From: Secundilactobacillus collinoides DSM 20515 = JCM 1123
GTDB taxonomy: Bacteria; Bacillota; Bacilli; Lactobacillales; Lactobacillaceae
Direction: 5' to 3'
DNA: 64,000 nt
NCBI RefSeq assembly: GCF_001435975.1
Contig: NZ_AYYR01000054.1
Coordinates: 1-64,000 of the forward strand
The first letter of the stretch is position 1. The number at the start of each line of letters is the position of its first letter. A program made the translations under genes and the position numbers. Below, in pieces: positions 7,566-15,535 of this stretch. A model generated the notes under the pieces. That model had not been told where the DNA came from. It did not search any database and was given only the letters and a program-made list of their open reading frames with translations.

Positions 7566-8894
7566 TTGAGTACTAAAAAACGCACATTAATTGCAACGAT
7601 TCTGCTGGTTACCGCCTTTGTGACGCTGCTAAACCAAACGGTGATGATTACGGCTCTTCCCGTCATTACCAAAGCGTTTCACCTCTCGCTAAATCTTGCC
7701 CAGTGGCTGACTTCTGGGTACGTCCTTATGCTGGGACTGGCGACACCCATTTCTGCTAACTTGACTGATAAATACACGAGTCGGCAAGTCCTTATTGGCG
7801 TGGTCGCGGTTTTTCTAGTTGGCACGTTTCTTGGGCCGCTGACCAGCAACTTTTACGTTCTGCTGATTGCTCGGCTGCTTCAGGCAGCTGCCGGCGGCGT
7901 TTTGATCACCTACGTTCAGATCAGCCTGATTGCGCTGTATCCCGCTGATAAACGAGGTACCATTATGGGACTGATTTCACTAGTGGTCTCAGCTGGACCA
8001 GCAATCGGTCCCAGTTTTGCCGGACTCATGCTGGAATTTTTCGCCTGGCAATCCCTGTTTTACGTCATCATGCCGATTATCGTGCTCGTTTTACTGGTTG
8101 CAATTTTCACATTGCCGAATTTTTCGAAGCCGCGAAACGTTGAAATCGACATTAAATCAGTTGCCAGTTCGATGATTGGGCTGGGGGCCGTCCTTGTCAG
8201 TATCAGTTTGTTTTCGAGTAACGCTGTGTTAGCAACCTTTATGCTGGTTGGCGGCATCCTGATCACCTGGTATTTTGTCCGCCGTCAGACAAAACTAGCG
8301 ACGCCACTTTTAAACATGGCCGTTTTTAAGAAGCGTAGTTTTACAAAAATGCTGATTGTAACCGTGCTGGTGTTTGGTATCATGATGGGGACGGAAGCTA
8401 TTTTGCCCATTTTCTTTGAAGATACACGGGGAACATCGAGTTTGGTTGCGGGACTTATCCTGCTGCCCGGCGCAATTGCGAATGCCCTGACCGCACCGAT
8501 TGTCGGTCGGTACTATGATGCGCACGGTGCTAAATTGCCCATCTATTTAGGCGGTCTCATTGTTTTAGTCACGAGTATTCCGCTGGTGATGATGACGACG
8601 ACCACGAGCTTATGGGTGACGATTGTGGCCTACATGTTGCGGATGGTTGGTATTTCAATGATCATGTCGGCTGCCATCACGGAGGGCTTGAAGGACTTGG
8701 AACCCGCTGAAATTTCTCATGGTACAGCATTAAATAACGCGCTGCGTCAGATTGCCAGTTCAGGATTTAATACGCTTATGGTACTGATTGCCACGGCGCC
8801 AGCCAGCCTGGTTGTTGGTACCCATCTCGCGATTTGGCTGACCATTTTGTGTACGGGACTGTTATTATTAGTAGGTAGATCATATTTACGTTAA
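7566..8894 (+). CDS. MFS multidrug exporter (DHA2/EmrB type)
   Basis: A 442-residue, very hydrophobic protein from a TTG start with GGAGG upstream. The longer frame from 7518 would start inside the promoter region. N-terminal NQTVMITALPVI and the helix 5 segment VSAGPAIGPSFAG match drug:H+ antiporter motif C. Segment count (12-14) and length fit DHA2-like exporters. It is followed 15 nt later by a MarR gene, the classic efflux-repressor operon, suggesting export of a toxic small molecule that is also the MarR ligand. Confidence 0.85.
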   Translation: MSTKKRTLIATILLVTAFVTLLNQTVMITALPVITKAFHLSLNLAQWLTSGYVLMLGLATPISANLTDKYTSRQVLIGVVAVFLVGTFLGPLTSNFYVLLIARLLQAAAGGVLITYVQISLIALYPADKRGTIMGLISLVVSAGPAIGPSFAGLMLEFFAWQSLFYVIMPIIVLVLLVAIFTLPNFSKPRNVEIDIKSVASSMIGLGAVLVSISLFSSNAVLATFMLVGGILITWYFVRRQTKLATPLLNMAVFKKRSFTKMLIVTVLVFGIMMGTEAILPIFFEDTRGTSSLVAGLILLPGAIANALTAPIVGRYYDAHGAKLPIYLGGLIVLVTSIPLVMMTTTTSLWVTIVAYMLRMVGISMIMSAAITEGLKDLEPAEISHGTALNNALRQIASSGFNTLMVLIATAPASLVVGTHLAIWLTILCTGLLLLVGRSYLR

Positions 8895-8909
8895 GGGAGT
8901 GACACCGCG

Positions 8910-9356
8910 ATGACGCTTCAGGTGGAAAAACTCATTTCGATGTATAACCGGTCGATCCGGGAATACCTCAATAAACGGCTGAAGGATTGGCCATTAAATG
9001 AAAGTAATTTTTACTATATTTTGATCATTTGCGAACACCCGGGAATGGCACAAAAAGACTTGGTGAATGGCATTTACCGGCAGCAAAGCATCGTGACAAA
9101 AGTAGTCACAACGCTGATCAAAGCTGGCTGGGTCGACATGCGCACGGACCCGAATGATAAACGACGGCGGAATGTGTTTCCCACTGACCAAGCCACGGCA
9201 GCGTATGCCGCTCTGAAACAGATACAGACGGACGCGAACGCCTTTGCTTTGAGTGGGTTGGATGGCGCTGAAGTAAGCCAACTCAGCGCACTTTTGGCCA
9301 AAGCCATTCAGCAAACAGTGCCTGATGCGCACTTAACAAAAGAGGACATCAACTAA
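8910..9356 (+). CDS. MarR-family repressor of the exporter operon
   Basis: A 148-residue winged-helix protein. The recognition region is about residues 48-75 (AQKDLVNGIYRQQSIVTKVVTTL) and the wing MRTDPNDKRRRNVF is the family's typical DxRR-type hairpin. AGGGAG lies upstream of the ATG. Second gene of the operon with the MFS exporter. The two ATTCANNTGAAT boxes at the operon promoter are the probable targets. Confidence 0.88.
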   Translation: MTLQVEKLISMYNRSIREYLNKRLKDWPLNESNFYYILIICEHPGMAQKDLVNGIYRQQSIVTKVVTTLIKAGWVDMRTDPNDKRRRNVFPTDQATAAYAALKQIQTDANAFALSGLDGAEVSQLSALLAKAIQQTVPDAHLTKEDIN

Positions 9357-9359
9357 AAA

Positions 9360-9402
9360 AAACACCGACTTCTCCTCTAAGACGGAAGAGTCGGTATTTT
9401 TA
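9360..9402. terminator. Terminator between convergent MarR and topoisomerase genes
   Basis: ACCGACTTCTCC (9364-9375) pairs with GGAAGAGTCGGT (9384-9395) and is followed by a T-rich run. An A-tract on the left side makes it usable in both directions. Confidence 0.8.
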
Positions 9403-9442
9403 TTATGACGTCATTTTTATATATCACGTTTTAAATCATTAT

Positions 9443-11581
9443 TTATTTGGTCATCTTTTTAGCAGCTTTCTTTCGAGGCGCTTTTTTGGTCTTCGTAAAC
9501 ACATCGTCCGCGGCTTTAAAGCCCCAAAATTTATGTCCCCGGTAGGTCTGTTGCGCCAGCGTGCCATGGACGTCCATGTTCTTACCGCGTTTGGTCTTAA
9601 TACTGAACGAGATATCTTTGCCTGCCAACAGGTCAGCAACTTCGTCTTCGGTAAAGTGGTGCCCGCCCCAAACTTGATTGAACTTGACTTCTTTACCAGC
9701 ACTGGTAGTCCCGGATGTTTTTTCTTTTTTCGGGTATTTCTTGACCAGTTTTTCAGGATCGCCTAATCGGGCGTGCAGTTTATCAGCATTTTCGACCATG
9801 ATCGGCATGTCGTGGGTGACTGTTTGCGTAGCGGTTGTGAGTAGTTGCGCCGGTGGCAGCTCAAACTTACCAACCTGATCCATCAAATCAAATAAGCGTT
9901 TGGTGGCATTGGTACTGCTGATGATGGTGCCTTCTGTCAGCACGGCGGACACGATACCCGTATTGGTCATGGAAAAGGTCCCGCGACGTTCGTGCAGGAG
10001 GGCGGTTCGGCCAGCAGTAATCTGTGACACAGTGGATACTCGAGTAGCCCCGGTACCAATATTGTGTTTTTGCAGGTAGTTCATCAGCCATTTCATAGTC
10101 GGCTTGACCGGTTTTGGATTCGCACCCTCAAAGACGAACGGGTCTGCAGTAGGCCCCACGGCGCCAGACTGGTTCCCTTCGGTAGTATCGTCATCTTTGA
10201 TCTGTTTAGCGCTATCAAAAATCAGTTTGTAATTAAGCGCAACAGGCACGTTAAAGGCAGTCTTAAAGTCGGGATAGTCTGCCAGATCCGCCGTGGTGTG
10301 ATCAAAAACATAATCCTCGCCAAACATGGCGAGAAAGTTCTTGCCAACGACTTCATAGATAGCGGGACCGGCTTTACCGAAACGGGCCAGGGCACCTAAC
10401 GAAGCCGGTACTTTGTTTCCCGGCCGGTTGGCCCCGTGATCGACGCTGCCCTTGGTCACGTGGGTGAACCGCGGTGCAGTGTGGGTCAGTAATTTCTGGT
10501 CAACGTTGACGACCTTGGCAATTGCCGGCACGAGTGGGTACAGCTGTTTGAACTGCTCCAATGAAATTTTTGAATCATCGGTCCGCGGGTAACTGACAAT
10601 TTTGGCTTCGTACATTTTTTGATAAGTTGCTAGAACCTCTTTAGCGTTGTACCCCTTTGGTGCCAAAATGGACGCCAGGTTTGAGAGGTCAAGCAGCTTA
10701 GGCGGAGCAGAGTGCTGGCGCGTTGTTTTAATATTGGCAACGGCGCTGGTATGGTACTGCACAGCGTCCTGATTGCCGGCAGCTTTTGTTTCGAACCGAA
10801 ATCTTGCCGCGGCGTCAGCGTCCTTAAACTTGCGGGTAAACACGTGCTCGTGCGGGTCTTGGAATTTGACTTCGTAGAATGGTTTGCGCTTATAGTTGCG
10901 CAGGGCTTCCAGTTGTTCGTAGACGTGGCGGACGATCAGTGATTTCAGTCGGCCTTCACGAACAACCATGACCGGGTAGCCGGCCTGTTTAGAAACGGTG
11001 GTGGCGATCCGGGTCAGCTGCATGGACAGAAAATCCCATTTGCTGCGGGCGTCAGACTTTAAAAAATCGCCGTCTTCCTGCTGACTTGTGATGTCCTTGA
11101 TCTCACGAAAACCGGTTTGAACGGAGCGCTTTTCTTCATCAGCAAAGTACAATCGCTTTACCGGTCCGCGCCACTTGATAGCATTAATAATCTCCCAGGC
11201 GAGTAATTCGCCTTCACCGGATGGATCCACGTCCGTAGCAATGACGATGGCATCACAGCCCTTGACCGCGGTCTTTAATTCGGTCAATGATTTGCGGGCA
11301 GAACTTTGGTGACTGCCACGATGAGGGGCAGCCGCGATAGGCTTTTTCTCCCAGCTAAAATCGTTAACGTCCCACGGGAGGTGTTCCAGTTTCCAAGAAC
11401 GGTATTTTGATACCTTTTCGTCCGGTACCTGGTCCTTTGGATCGACAAGTTCCAATAGATGACCGTGTGAATGGACGATGGTGTATGACTTGCCGTTGAA
11501 GCTGCCGCTGGTGCCGCCCAGGGCGCTGGCAAAGTTTTTCGCCGCACTGGCTTTTTCACATAAAATGGCGTAATCAGTCAT
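9443..11581 (-). CDS. topB: Type IA DNA topoisomerase (topoisomerase III-like)
   Basis: A 712-residue protein from the ATG at 11581, preceded by GGAAG; the frame is open to 11647 but without a better start. It begins with the TOPRIM domain: CEKASAAKNFA contains the conserved Glu, and ATDVDPSGEGELLAWEI gives the DxDxxGE metal site. The breakage-rejoining domain has IVSYPRTDD, whose Tyr is the catalytic nucleophile. The C-terminus is Lys-rich (KKAPRKKAAKK). It should relax negative supercoils and decatenate DNA. The DPSGEGE variant of the usual DPDREGE is seen in accessory or mobile-element TopB proteins, so this may be a second, non-housekeeping copy (inference). Confidence 0.88.
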   Translation of the reverse strand: MTDYAILCEKASAAKNFASALGGTSGSFNGKSYTIVHSHGHLLELVDPKDQVPDEKVSKYRSWKLEHLPWDVNDFSWEKKPIAAAPHRGSHQSSARKSLTELKTAVKGCDAIVIATDVDPSGEGELLAWEIINAIKWRGPVKRLYFADEEKRSVQTGFREIKDITSQQEDGDFLKSDARSKWDFLSMQLTRIATTVSKQAGYPVMVVREGRLKSLIVRHVYEQLEALRNYKRKPFYEVKFQDPHEHVFTRKFKDADAAARFRFETKAAGNQDAVQYHTSAVANIKTTRQHSAPPKLLDLSNLASILAPKGYNAKEVLATYQKMYEAKIVSYPRTDDSKISLEQFKQLYPLVPAIAKVVNVDQKLLTHTAPRFTHVTKGSVDHGANRPGNKVPASLGALARFGKAGPAIYEVVGKNFLAMFGEDYVFDHTTADLADYPDFKTAFNVPVALNYKLIFDSAKQIKDDDTTEGNQSGAVGPTADPFVFEGANPKPVKPTMKWLMNYLQKHNIGTGATRVSTVSQITAGRTALLHERRGTFSMTNTGIVSAVLTEGTIISSTNATKRLFDLMDQVGKFELPPAQLLTTATQTVTHDMPIMVENADKLHARLGDPEKLVKKYPKKEKTSGTTSAGKEVKFNQVWGGHHFTEDEVADLLAGKDISFSIKTKRGKNMDVHGTLAQQTYRGHKFWGFKAADDVFTKTKKAPRKKAAKKMTK

Positions 11582-11685
11582 AATAACTTCCTTTTTTGAA
11601 TACATCGTTCGCGTGCGTGACGCGTAACCCCATCTGAAATAAATCACTACCTCACTATTTTACTAAACTCTGATTGAAAATGAAA

Positions 11686-11699
11686 CGAAAATACGTTCG
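11686..11699. promoter_or_regulatory. Possible LexA (SOS) box
   Basis: CGAAAATACGTTCG differs at one position from the Gram-positive LexA/DinR consensus CGAACNNNNGTTCG. It lies 105 bp upstream of the topoisomerase start, near a possible minus-strand promoter TTTCAT-17-TAAAAT, and about 100 bp before the GNAT gene on the other strand. Confidence 0.35.
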
Positions 11700-11796
11700 T
11701 ATGTGAGATGCTAAAGGATTTCCTAAGACCAGGCAGAAAACGGGCTTTATAATAATTGCCATGATAAGGTACTACTAAAACAAGGAGCCTGGACAG

Positions 11797-12345
11797 ATGC
11801 TAACTACAGAATTGATTACTCGTGACTCACAGCTGTTACCGGAAATTAAACAATTGTTTAAAACGGCTTTCCCGTTCTATGAACAGATTCCGATGCCGTT
11901 TCTCATGTGGCGGCTTAGACGACCAAACGTTGAACTTTTAGGGTTTACGGATGATGGTCAGCTTGTCGGTGCGAGCTACACGATTTCGCGCCGGCAGCAG
12001 ACCTATGTCCTGTACCTGGCAGTGACTGAAAAAGTCCGCAGCAGGGGTTATGGTTCCCAAATTCTAGCGGCCATTAAGGATCGGTATGTGAATCAGCAAA
12101 TCATGCTGAACATCGAACCAGTCACTCCCGATGCCCCCAATCTTGAACAACGGCAGAAACGCCGCCAGTTTTACTACAAGAACGGTTTTCGGTCAACGCA
12201 TTTAATGCTGACCGAAATGGGTGATGACTACGAATTACTGACAAATAGCGGCAGCGTTGCCGAAAAAGACTATATAGCACTAATGGAACAGTTTAGCGGT
12301 TTGATCATTAGCGGGTTGTTTAGAACCAAAATCAGGTCAATTTAA
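11797..12345 (+). CDS. GNAT-family N-acetyltransferase
   Basis: A 182-residue protein with AAGGAG before the ATG. The acetyl-CoA pyrophosphate-binding loop is visible as EKVRSRGYGSQIL (about residues 82-94) and the FYYKNGF segment near 125 is the usual family motif. It probably acetylates an amine of a small molecule or peptide; the substrate is not identifiable. Monocistronic, ending just before a parS site and a terminator. Confidence 0.8.
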   Translation: MLTTELITRDSQLLPEIKQLFKTAFPFYEQIPMPFLMWRLRRPNVELLGFTDDGQLVGASYTISRRQQTYVLYLAVTEKVRSRGYGSQILAAIKDRYVNQQIMLNIEPVTPDAPNLEQRQKRRQFYYKNGFRSTHLMLTEMGDDYELLTNSGSVAEKDYIALMEQFSGLIISGLFRTKIRSI

Positions 12346-12349
12346 TAAA

Positions 12350-12365
12350 TGTTTCACGTGGAACA
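12350..12365. other. parS site (ParB/Spo0J binding)
   Basis: TGTTTCACGTGGAACA. Its complement TGTTCCACGTGAAACA matches the Firmicutes parS consensus TGTTNCACGTGAAACA at every defined position. It is intergenic, 5 nt after the GNAT stop codon. Further sites are at 22228 (one mismatch) and 56604 (exact). Confidence 0.85.
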
Positions 12366-12372
12366 ATTTTTC

Positions 12373-12408
12373 AAGCGGTTTGATTTCTTTCAAATTAAAC
12401 CGCTTTTT
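12373..12408 (+). terminator. Terminator of the GNAT gene
   Basis: AAGCGGTTT (12373-12381) pairs with AAACCGCTT (12397-12405), followed by a T-run, right after the parS site. Confidence 0.8.
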
Positions 12409-12490
12409 GAGTGCGCTTTAGTTGGGTTCTCGGTCAAGAGGGCGCATAATGCAACCATCAATTATTGCTATAAAAATGGAGGGGATCATC

Positions 12491-13120
12491 ATGGTTCAAT
12501 TTGATTGGCAGATTGTTGAAACGGCAGAGTATTCGCACGACACTGAGCCGAGTTTTGTGACGCTGACGACCCGAAGTTATTTGACGATTACAGGCCACGC
12601 GCCAAACCGGATACGCGACCCTGAGTTTCAGGCCAAGGCGGATGTTGTGAAGGCCGTTGCGGCAAAAATCAGCAAGGGGCCGGGTGCCGGTATTATGATC
12701 GACCGTTACCGCAGTTACCGACCATACCCGTTACAAGCCGTATGGTCTGGTGGTGACACGATTGATGACCGACACGATTTTAAGCTTTGGGTAAAACAGC
12801 CGTTATTCGTGAAATCAGAATATGCAAAACAAGCGCTGACCCAGTTAAATCTTGGAGAATTGGGCGATCAAGTGGCGTTTGAAAATTTGGCGGAAGGTAC
12901 CGAAATTCAGAGTTTTAGCGCGACACCGTTAACGAATAGCAGTCAAGCGGTCCAAACGTTAACCGATGCGGTTTCTGAATTGGGCCTCGAACAGGTGCAT
13001 CAGGACAGCCATCGTGAGGTATACATTGACGGTTATGGTCCCGATGTCGCAGCATTGTTGCGTTTCGAGATCGACCCCGCTGTCGGCAAAATCGATGCGG
13101 GACGAATGGCGGTCAATTAG
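12491..13120 (+). CDS. GyrI-like small-molecule-binding domain protein
   Basis: A 209-residue protein from the ATG at 12491, behind GGAGGGG; the frame is open from 12422 without a ribosome binding site. The motifs YLTITGHAPNR, DPEFQAKADVVKAVA and the Arg/Tyr-rich DRYRSYRPYPLQAVW resemble stand-alone GyrI-like (SOUL-fold) proteins, many annotated as conserved lactobacillus proteins. Such proteins bind or hydrolyse small hydrophobic compounds. No HTH is present, so it is not itself a regulator. Assignment is by motif resemblance. Confidence 0.55.
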   Translation: MVQFDWQIVETAEYSHDTEPSFVTLTTRSYLTITGHAPNRIRDPEFQAKADVVKAVAAKISKGPGAGIMIDRYRSYRPYPLQAVWSGGDTIDDRHDFKLWVKQPLFVKSEYAKQALTQLNLGELGDQVAFENLAEGTEIQSFSATPLTNSSQAVQTLTDAVSELGLEQVHQDSHREVYIDGYGPDVAALLRFEIDPAVGKIDAGRMAVN

Positions 13121-13476
13121 AGTTCTTAATGATTATTGTGACACCAAAACAGGAGTTGAGATAACAGTATCAACCGTTAATAAATAACGTTAGCCTTTTA
13201 CATTTAATGTCACCTTGATTGCCCAGCCTAAACCTGAGATAAACGGCTGTTTCTAATGAAGACAACGGCCCACTCTAAAATCTATTGAAGATTTTTGAGT
13301 GGGTCGTTTTTATTGTGGAAGCAAAATCGCCGTCTATTGCAGGTTCTTTGCTACGATGAGGTTGCTATTTGATGCGCGAATTTGTTGTACATTATTTTTA
13401 ACGGAGTAGAGCAACCTTCCCAAGGCAGGGAGCTACTCTGCACTGCAGCCTAAACACGCTGTTTTTTCGATGACAG
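13121..13476. other. Intergenic region with terminator and possible decayed repeat
   Basis: Holds a strong hairpin with T-run at 13264-13312 (CCCACTC...GAGTGGG stem) that terminates the GyrI-like gene. A further hairpin GAGTAG...CTACTC lies at 13402-13439, containing CCCAAGGCAGGGAGCTAC. The latter resembles, on the minus strand, the right end of the dispersed repeat family (GTAGCCCCCTGCCTTG) and may be a decayed copy. No gene is seen. Confidence 0.5.
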
Positions 13477-14898
13477 TTATCGGTACCAGTCGTAAAGCTG
13501 CTGGCCAACAGCAGTGGGCAGATAGCGCACTTCAACGGCTGCGTTACCGTTCCCTTGACGGATATTAACGACAACATGCATGAACCCTGCAGACTTCATC
13601 CAAAAGGTCTCTTTTAGGGTCACTGACTGAATCTTGGATTGTTCGACAACGTAGGTTTCCCGATGCAGGTGTTTACCAATTTGCAGGAATAGTAACCGGC
13701 TATCCCAGACCACACCAGCATTACGCCCAGCATACCAACCGAATAACCAGGCCAGCGGAAAGAGAAGAAGACTGAGTAGTCCCCACGGTCGGAAAAACCA
13801 ACAAATGGGTACTACGAGGACGAGTGCTTCCAGCATTGCGTTACGAATTAAACGCCATTTTCCACCTCTAGTGATACGGTTATACCTCGGCATATTCTCA
13901 GGTAAATTTGGTAAATAATGACGAACAACAGCTGCATTTGTCTCAGAAATCACGGGTAGGATGACCAGGCTGTCATTGTCCTCATCCGTAGTGGCTGTTG
14001 ACGCTAACAATACTTGGACCGAAATCAAATGGAACAGTTGGCGCAATATTGTTTGCCGCAACACGACCGCTTGAATACGATTTTGAGCCGCTGTAATCGT
14101 ATTACGCTGAAAGAATCCTTTTTCGGTGACCAGTTCATGGCCGCGCAACGTCAATTTGAAATGATAATAGCGCTGAATAATGGATAAGTAAGACAGAACC
14201 AGACTGAGTAGTAGGCCCACAAGCAGCACGCCCACCAGCATGAGCGTGCCAAGATGCACAAGACTGTTAATGGTTTGGCTTTTGAAATGTTCAGGGACTA
14301 GGTCGTCTAGTTTGTTGTACAGTGCCCAAATTCCTAGCAGAATTGGAACCAGACCCATTGATGTTAAGGCATAGGTGTTGAGATCTGCCCAGTTAATAGC
14401 GTAGGTGGGGTCTGCATTTTTGATGATTTTTGGTTGCTTAGGTTGCTCTAGCTGCCCAGAAGCCCGTTTTAACCGGCGAAGTTCATCAACGATCTGCTGT
14501 GACACAACTGGCAGTGAGGCGTCCGCGTCATCGCCGTCGTGACCGGACGTTTCGATGCTCACCGCAGTGAGGTGAAACGGTTTGAGATAAAACCACTGTT
14601 TGACCTGCAGCGTTTGGATACGCGAGTAGGGAATCTGCAGTTGCTTTCGGAAAATGAGGCCCTTGTTAATACTGATGTCAGTGGGCGTGATTTGATAGGT
14701 AAACCGCCAGTAGCGTAAAATTGCCACGACAATGGCTAAACCAATCAGTGCACACACAATGATGATCCAGCTGGCCGGCTGAAGTTGGTTTTTACAAAAA
14801 ATAACTGCCAGCACAACATATAAAAAGGTATCCCGAATAGTGCGGGTGCTGAACTGAATCAGTGCCAGCGGATGAAGATGCTGCGGTTTAAGCGTCAT
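13477..14898 (-). CDS. ydbT: YdbT-like membrane protein with PH (bPH2) domains
   Basis: A 473-residue protein from the ATG at 14898 with AGGAGG upstream, overlapping the end of the YdbS-like gene by 11 nt. Pairs of membrane helices (about 10-55, 170-190, 212-235, 350-385) alternate with bacterial PH (DUF304) domains, each with the ITPTDISINKGLIFRKQLQIPYSRIQTLQV type of repeat, so three copies in total. The YdbS/YdbT pair is widespread in Firmicutes and has been linked to tolerance of membrane-active or competing-species toxins in Bacillus. The molecular role is unknown. Confidence 0.8.
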   Translation of the reverse strand: MTLKPQHLHPLALIQFSTRTIRDTFLYVVLAVIFCKNQLQPASWIIIVCALIGLAIVVAILRYWRFTYQITPTDISINKGLIFRKQLQIPYSRIQTLQVKQWFYLKPFHLTAVSIETSGHDGDDADASLPVVSQQIVDELRRLKRASGQLEQPKQPKIIKNADPTYAINWADLNTYALTSMGLVPILLGIWALYNKLDDLVPEHFKSQTINSLVHLGTLMLVGVLLVGLLLSLVLSYLSIIQRYYHFKLTLRGHELVTEKGFFQRNTITAAQNRIQAVVLRQTILRQLFHLISVQVLLASTATTDEDNDSLVILPVISETNAAVVRHYLPNLPENMPRYNRITRGGKWRLIRNAMLEALVLVVPICWFFRPWGLLSLLLFPLAWLFGWYAGRNAGVVWDSRLLFLQIGKHLHRETYVVEQSKIQSVTLKETFWMKSAGFMHVVVNIRQGNGNAAVEVRYLPTAVGQQLYDWYR

Positions 14899-15358
14899 CG
14901 CGGGCCTCCTGCGCAAGGGCGATGATTTGTTGCTTTAAGTGTTCAGCGGTGTGTGGCAAGACGGCCTCAATTTCATGGGTGGTTGATGCCGTTTCAATGC
15001 TGACGGCCTTTAATTGCTGCCATTGCAGTAACGGGCCAGCTTCTAGCGTGACATTTTGAATTCGGTTGATTGGAATGGCGGTCTGTTTGTGAAAAAAGAA
15101 CCCTCGTTCAATTTCCACGGCTTTGTCGGCGATGTGGTAGCGCCAAAACCGGTAACGGTAGGGAATGATGACGAGTTCGACAATCACTTCAATGACGCCC
15201 AAACCCAGAATGACAGCCATTATCCAGAGTGGCCAGTGCCAAATAGTATGGCAAACGAACAAAATGGCCAAGATGACCAGCCAGGCAATTGCTGATCCAA
15301 TGGCACTTAAACGCCATACCGTTTTCATTTTAAGCGGTAGTTGTTCCCAATGTGACAT
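14888..15358 (-). CDS. ydbS: YdbS-like PH-domain membrane protein
   Basis: A 156-residue protein from the ATG at 15358 with GGAGG 8 nt upstream; the frame is open to 15424 but without a better site. Two transmembrane helices (about 17-36 and 42-62) precede one bPH2 domain (VEIERGFFFHKQTAIPINRIQNVTLEAGPL). It is first in a two-gene operon with the overlapping YdbT-like gene. The overlap suggests translational coupling and complex formation. Confidence 0.8.
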   Translation of the reverse strand: MSHWEQLPLKMKTVWRLSAIGSAIAWLVILAILFVCHTIWHWPLWIMAVILGLGVIEVIVELVIIPYRYRFWRYHIADKAVEIERGFFFHKQTAIPINRIQNVTLEAGPLLQWQQLKAVSIETASTTHEIEAVLPHTAEHLKQQIIALAQEARDDA

Positions 15359-15442
15359 GATAATTCCTCCTACGAAATTCACTACTTTCCCAATCATTAT
15401 AAAGTACGATATTAACCCTGCCAATAGTTCTATTTAGTCATC

Positions 15443-15482
15443 AAAAAACGCCCGAAAAATGTCGAGATTTTCCAAGCGCTTA
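15443..15482 (-). terminator. Terminator of oleate hydratase gene
   Basis: On the minus strand GCGCTTGGAAAAT pairs, with G-U pairs, with ATTTTTCGGGCGT and is followed by T6, about 55 nt after the stop codon. Confidence 0.65.
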
Positions 15483-15535
15483 TTGATGTGTTTTAACGTG
15501 TACAAATTTTGATGCCGCACGACTAACGGTTACGA

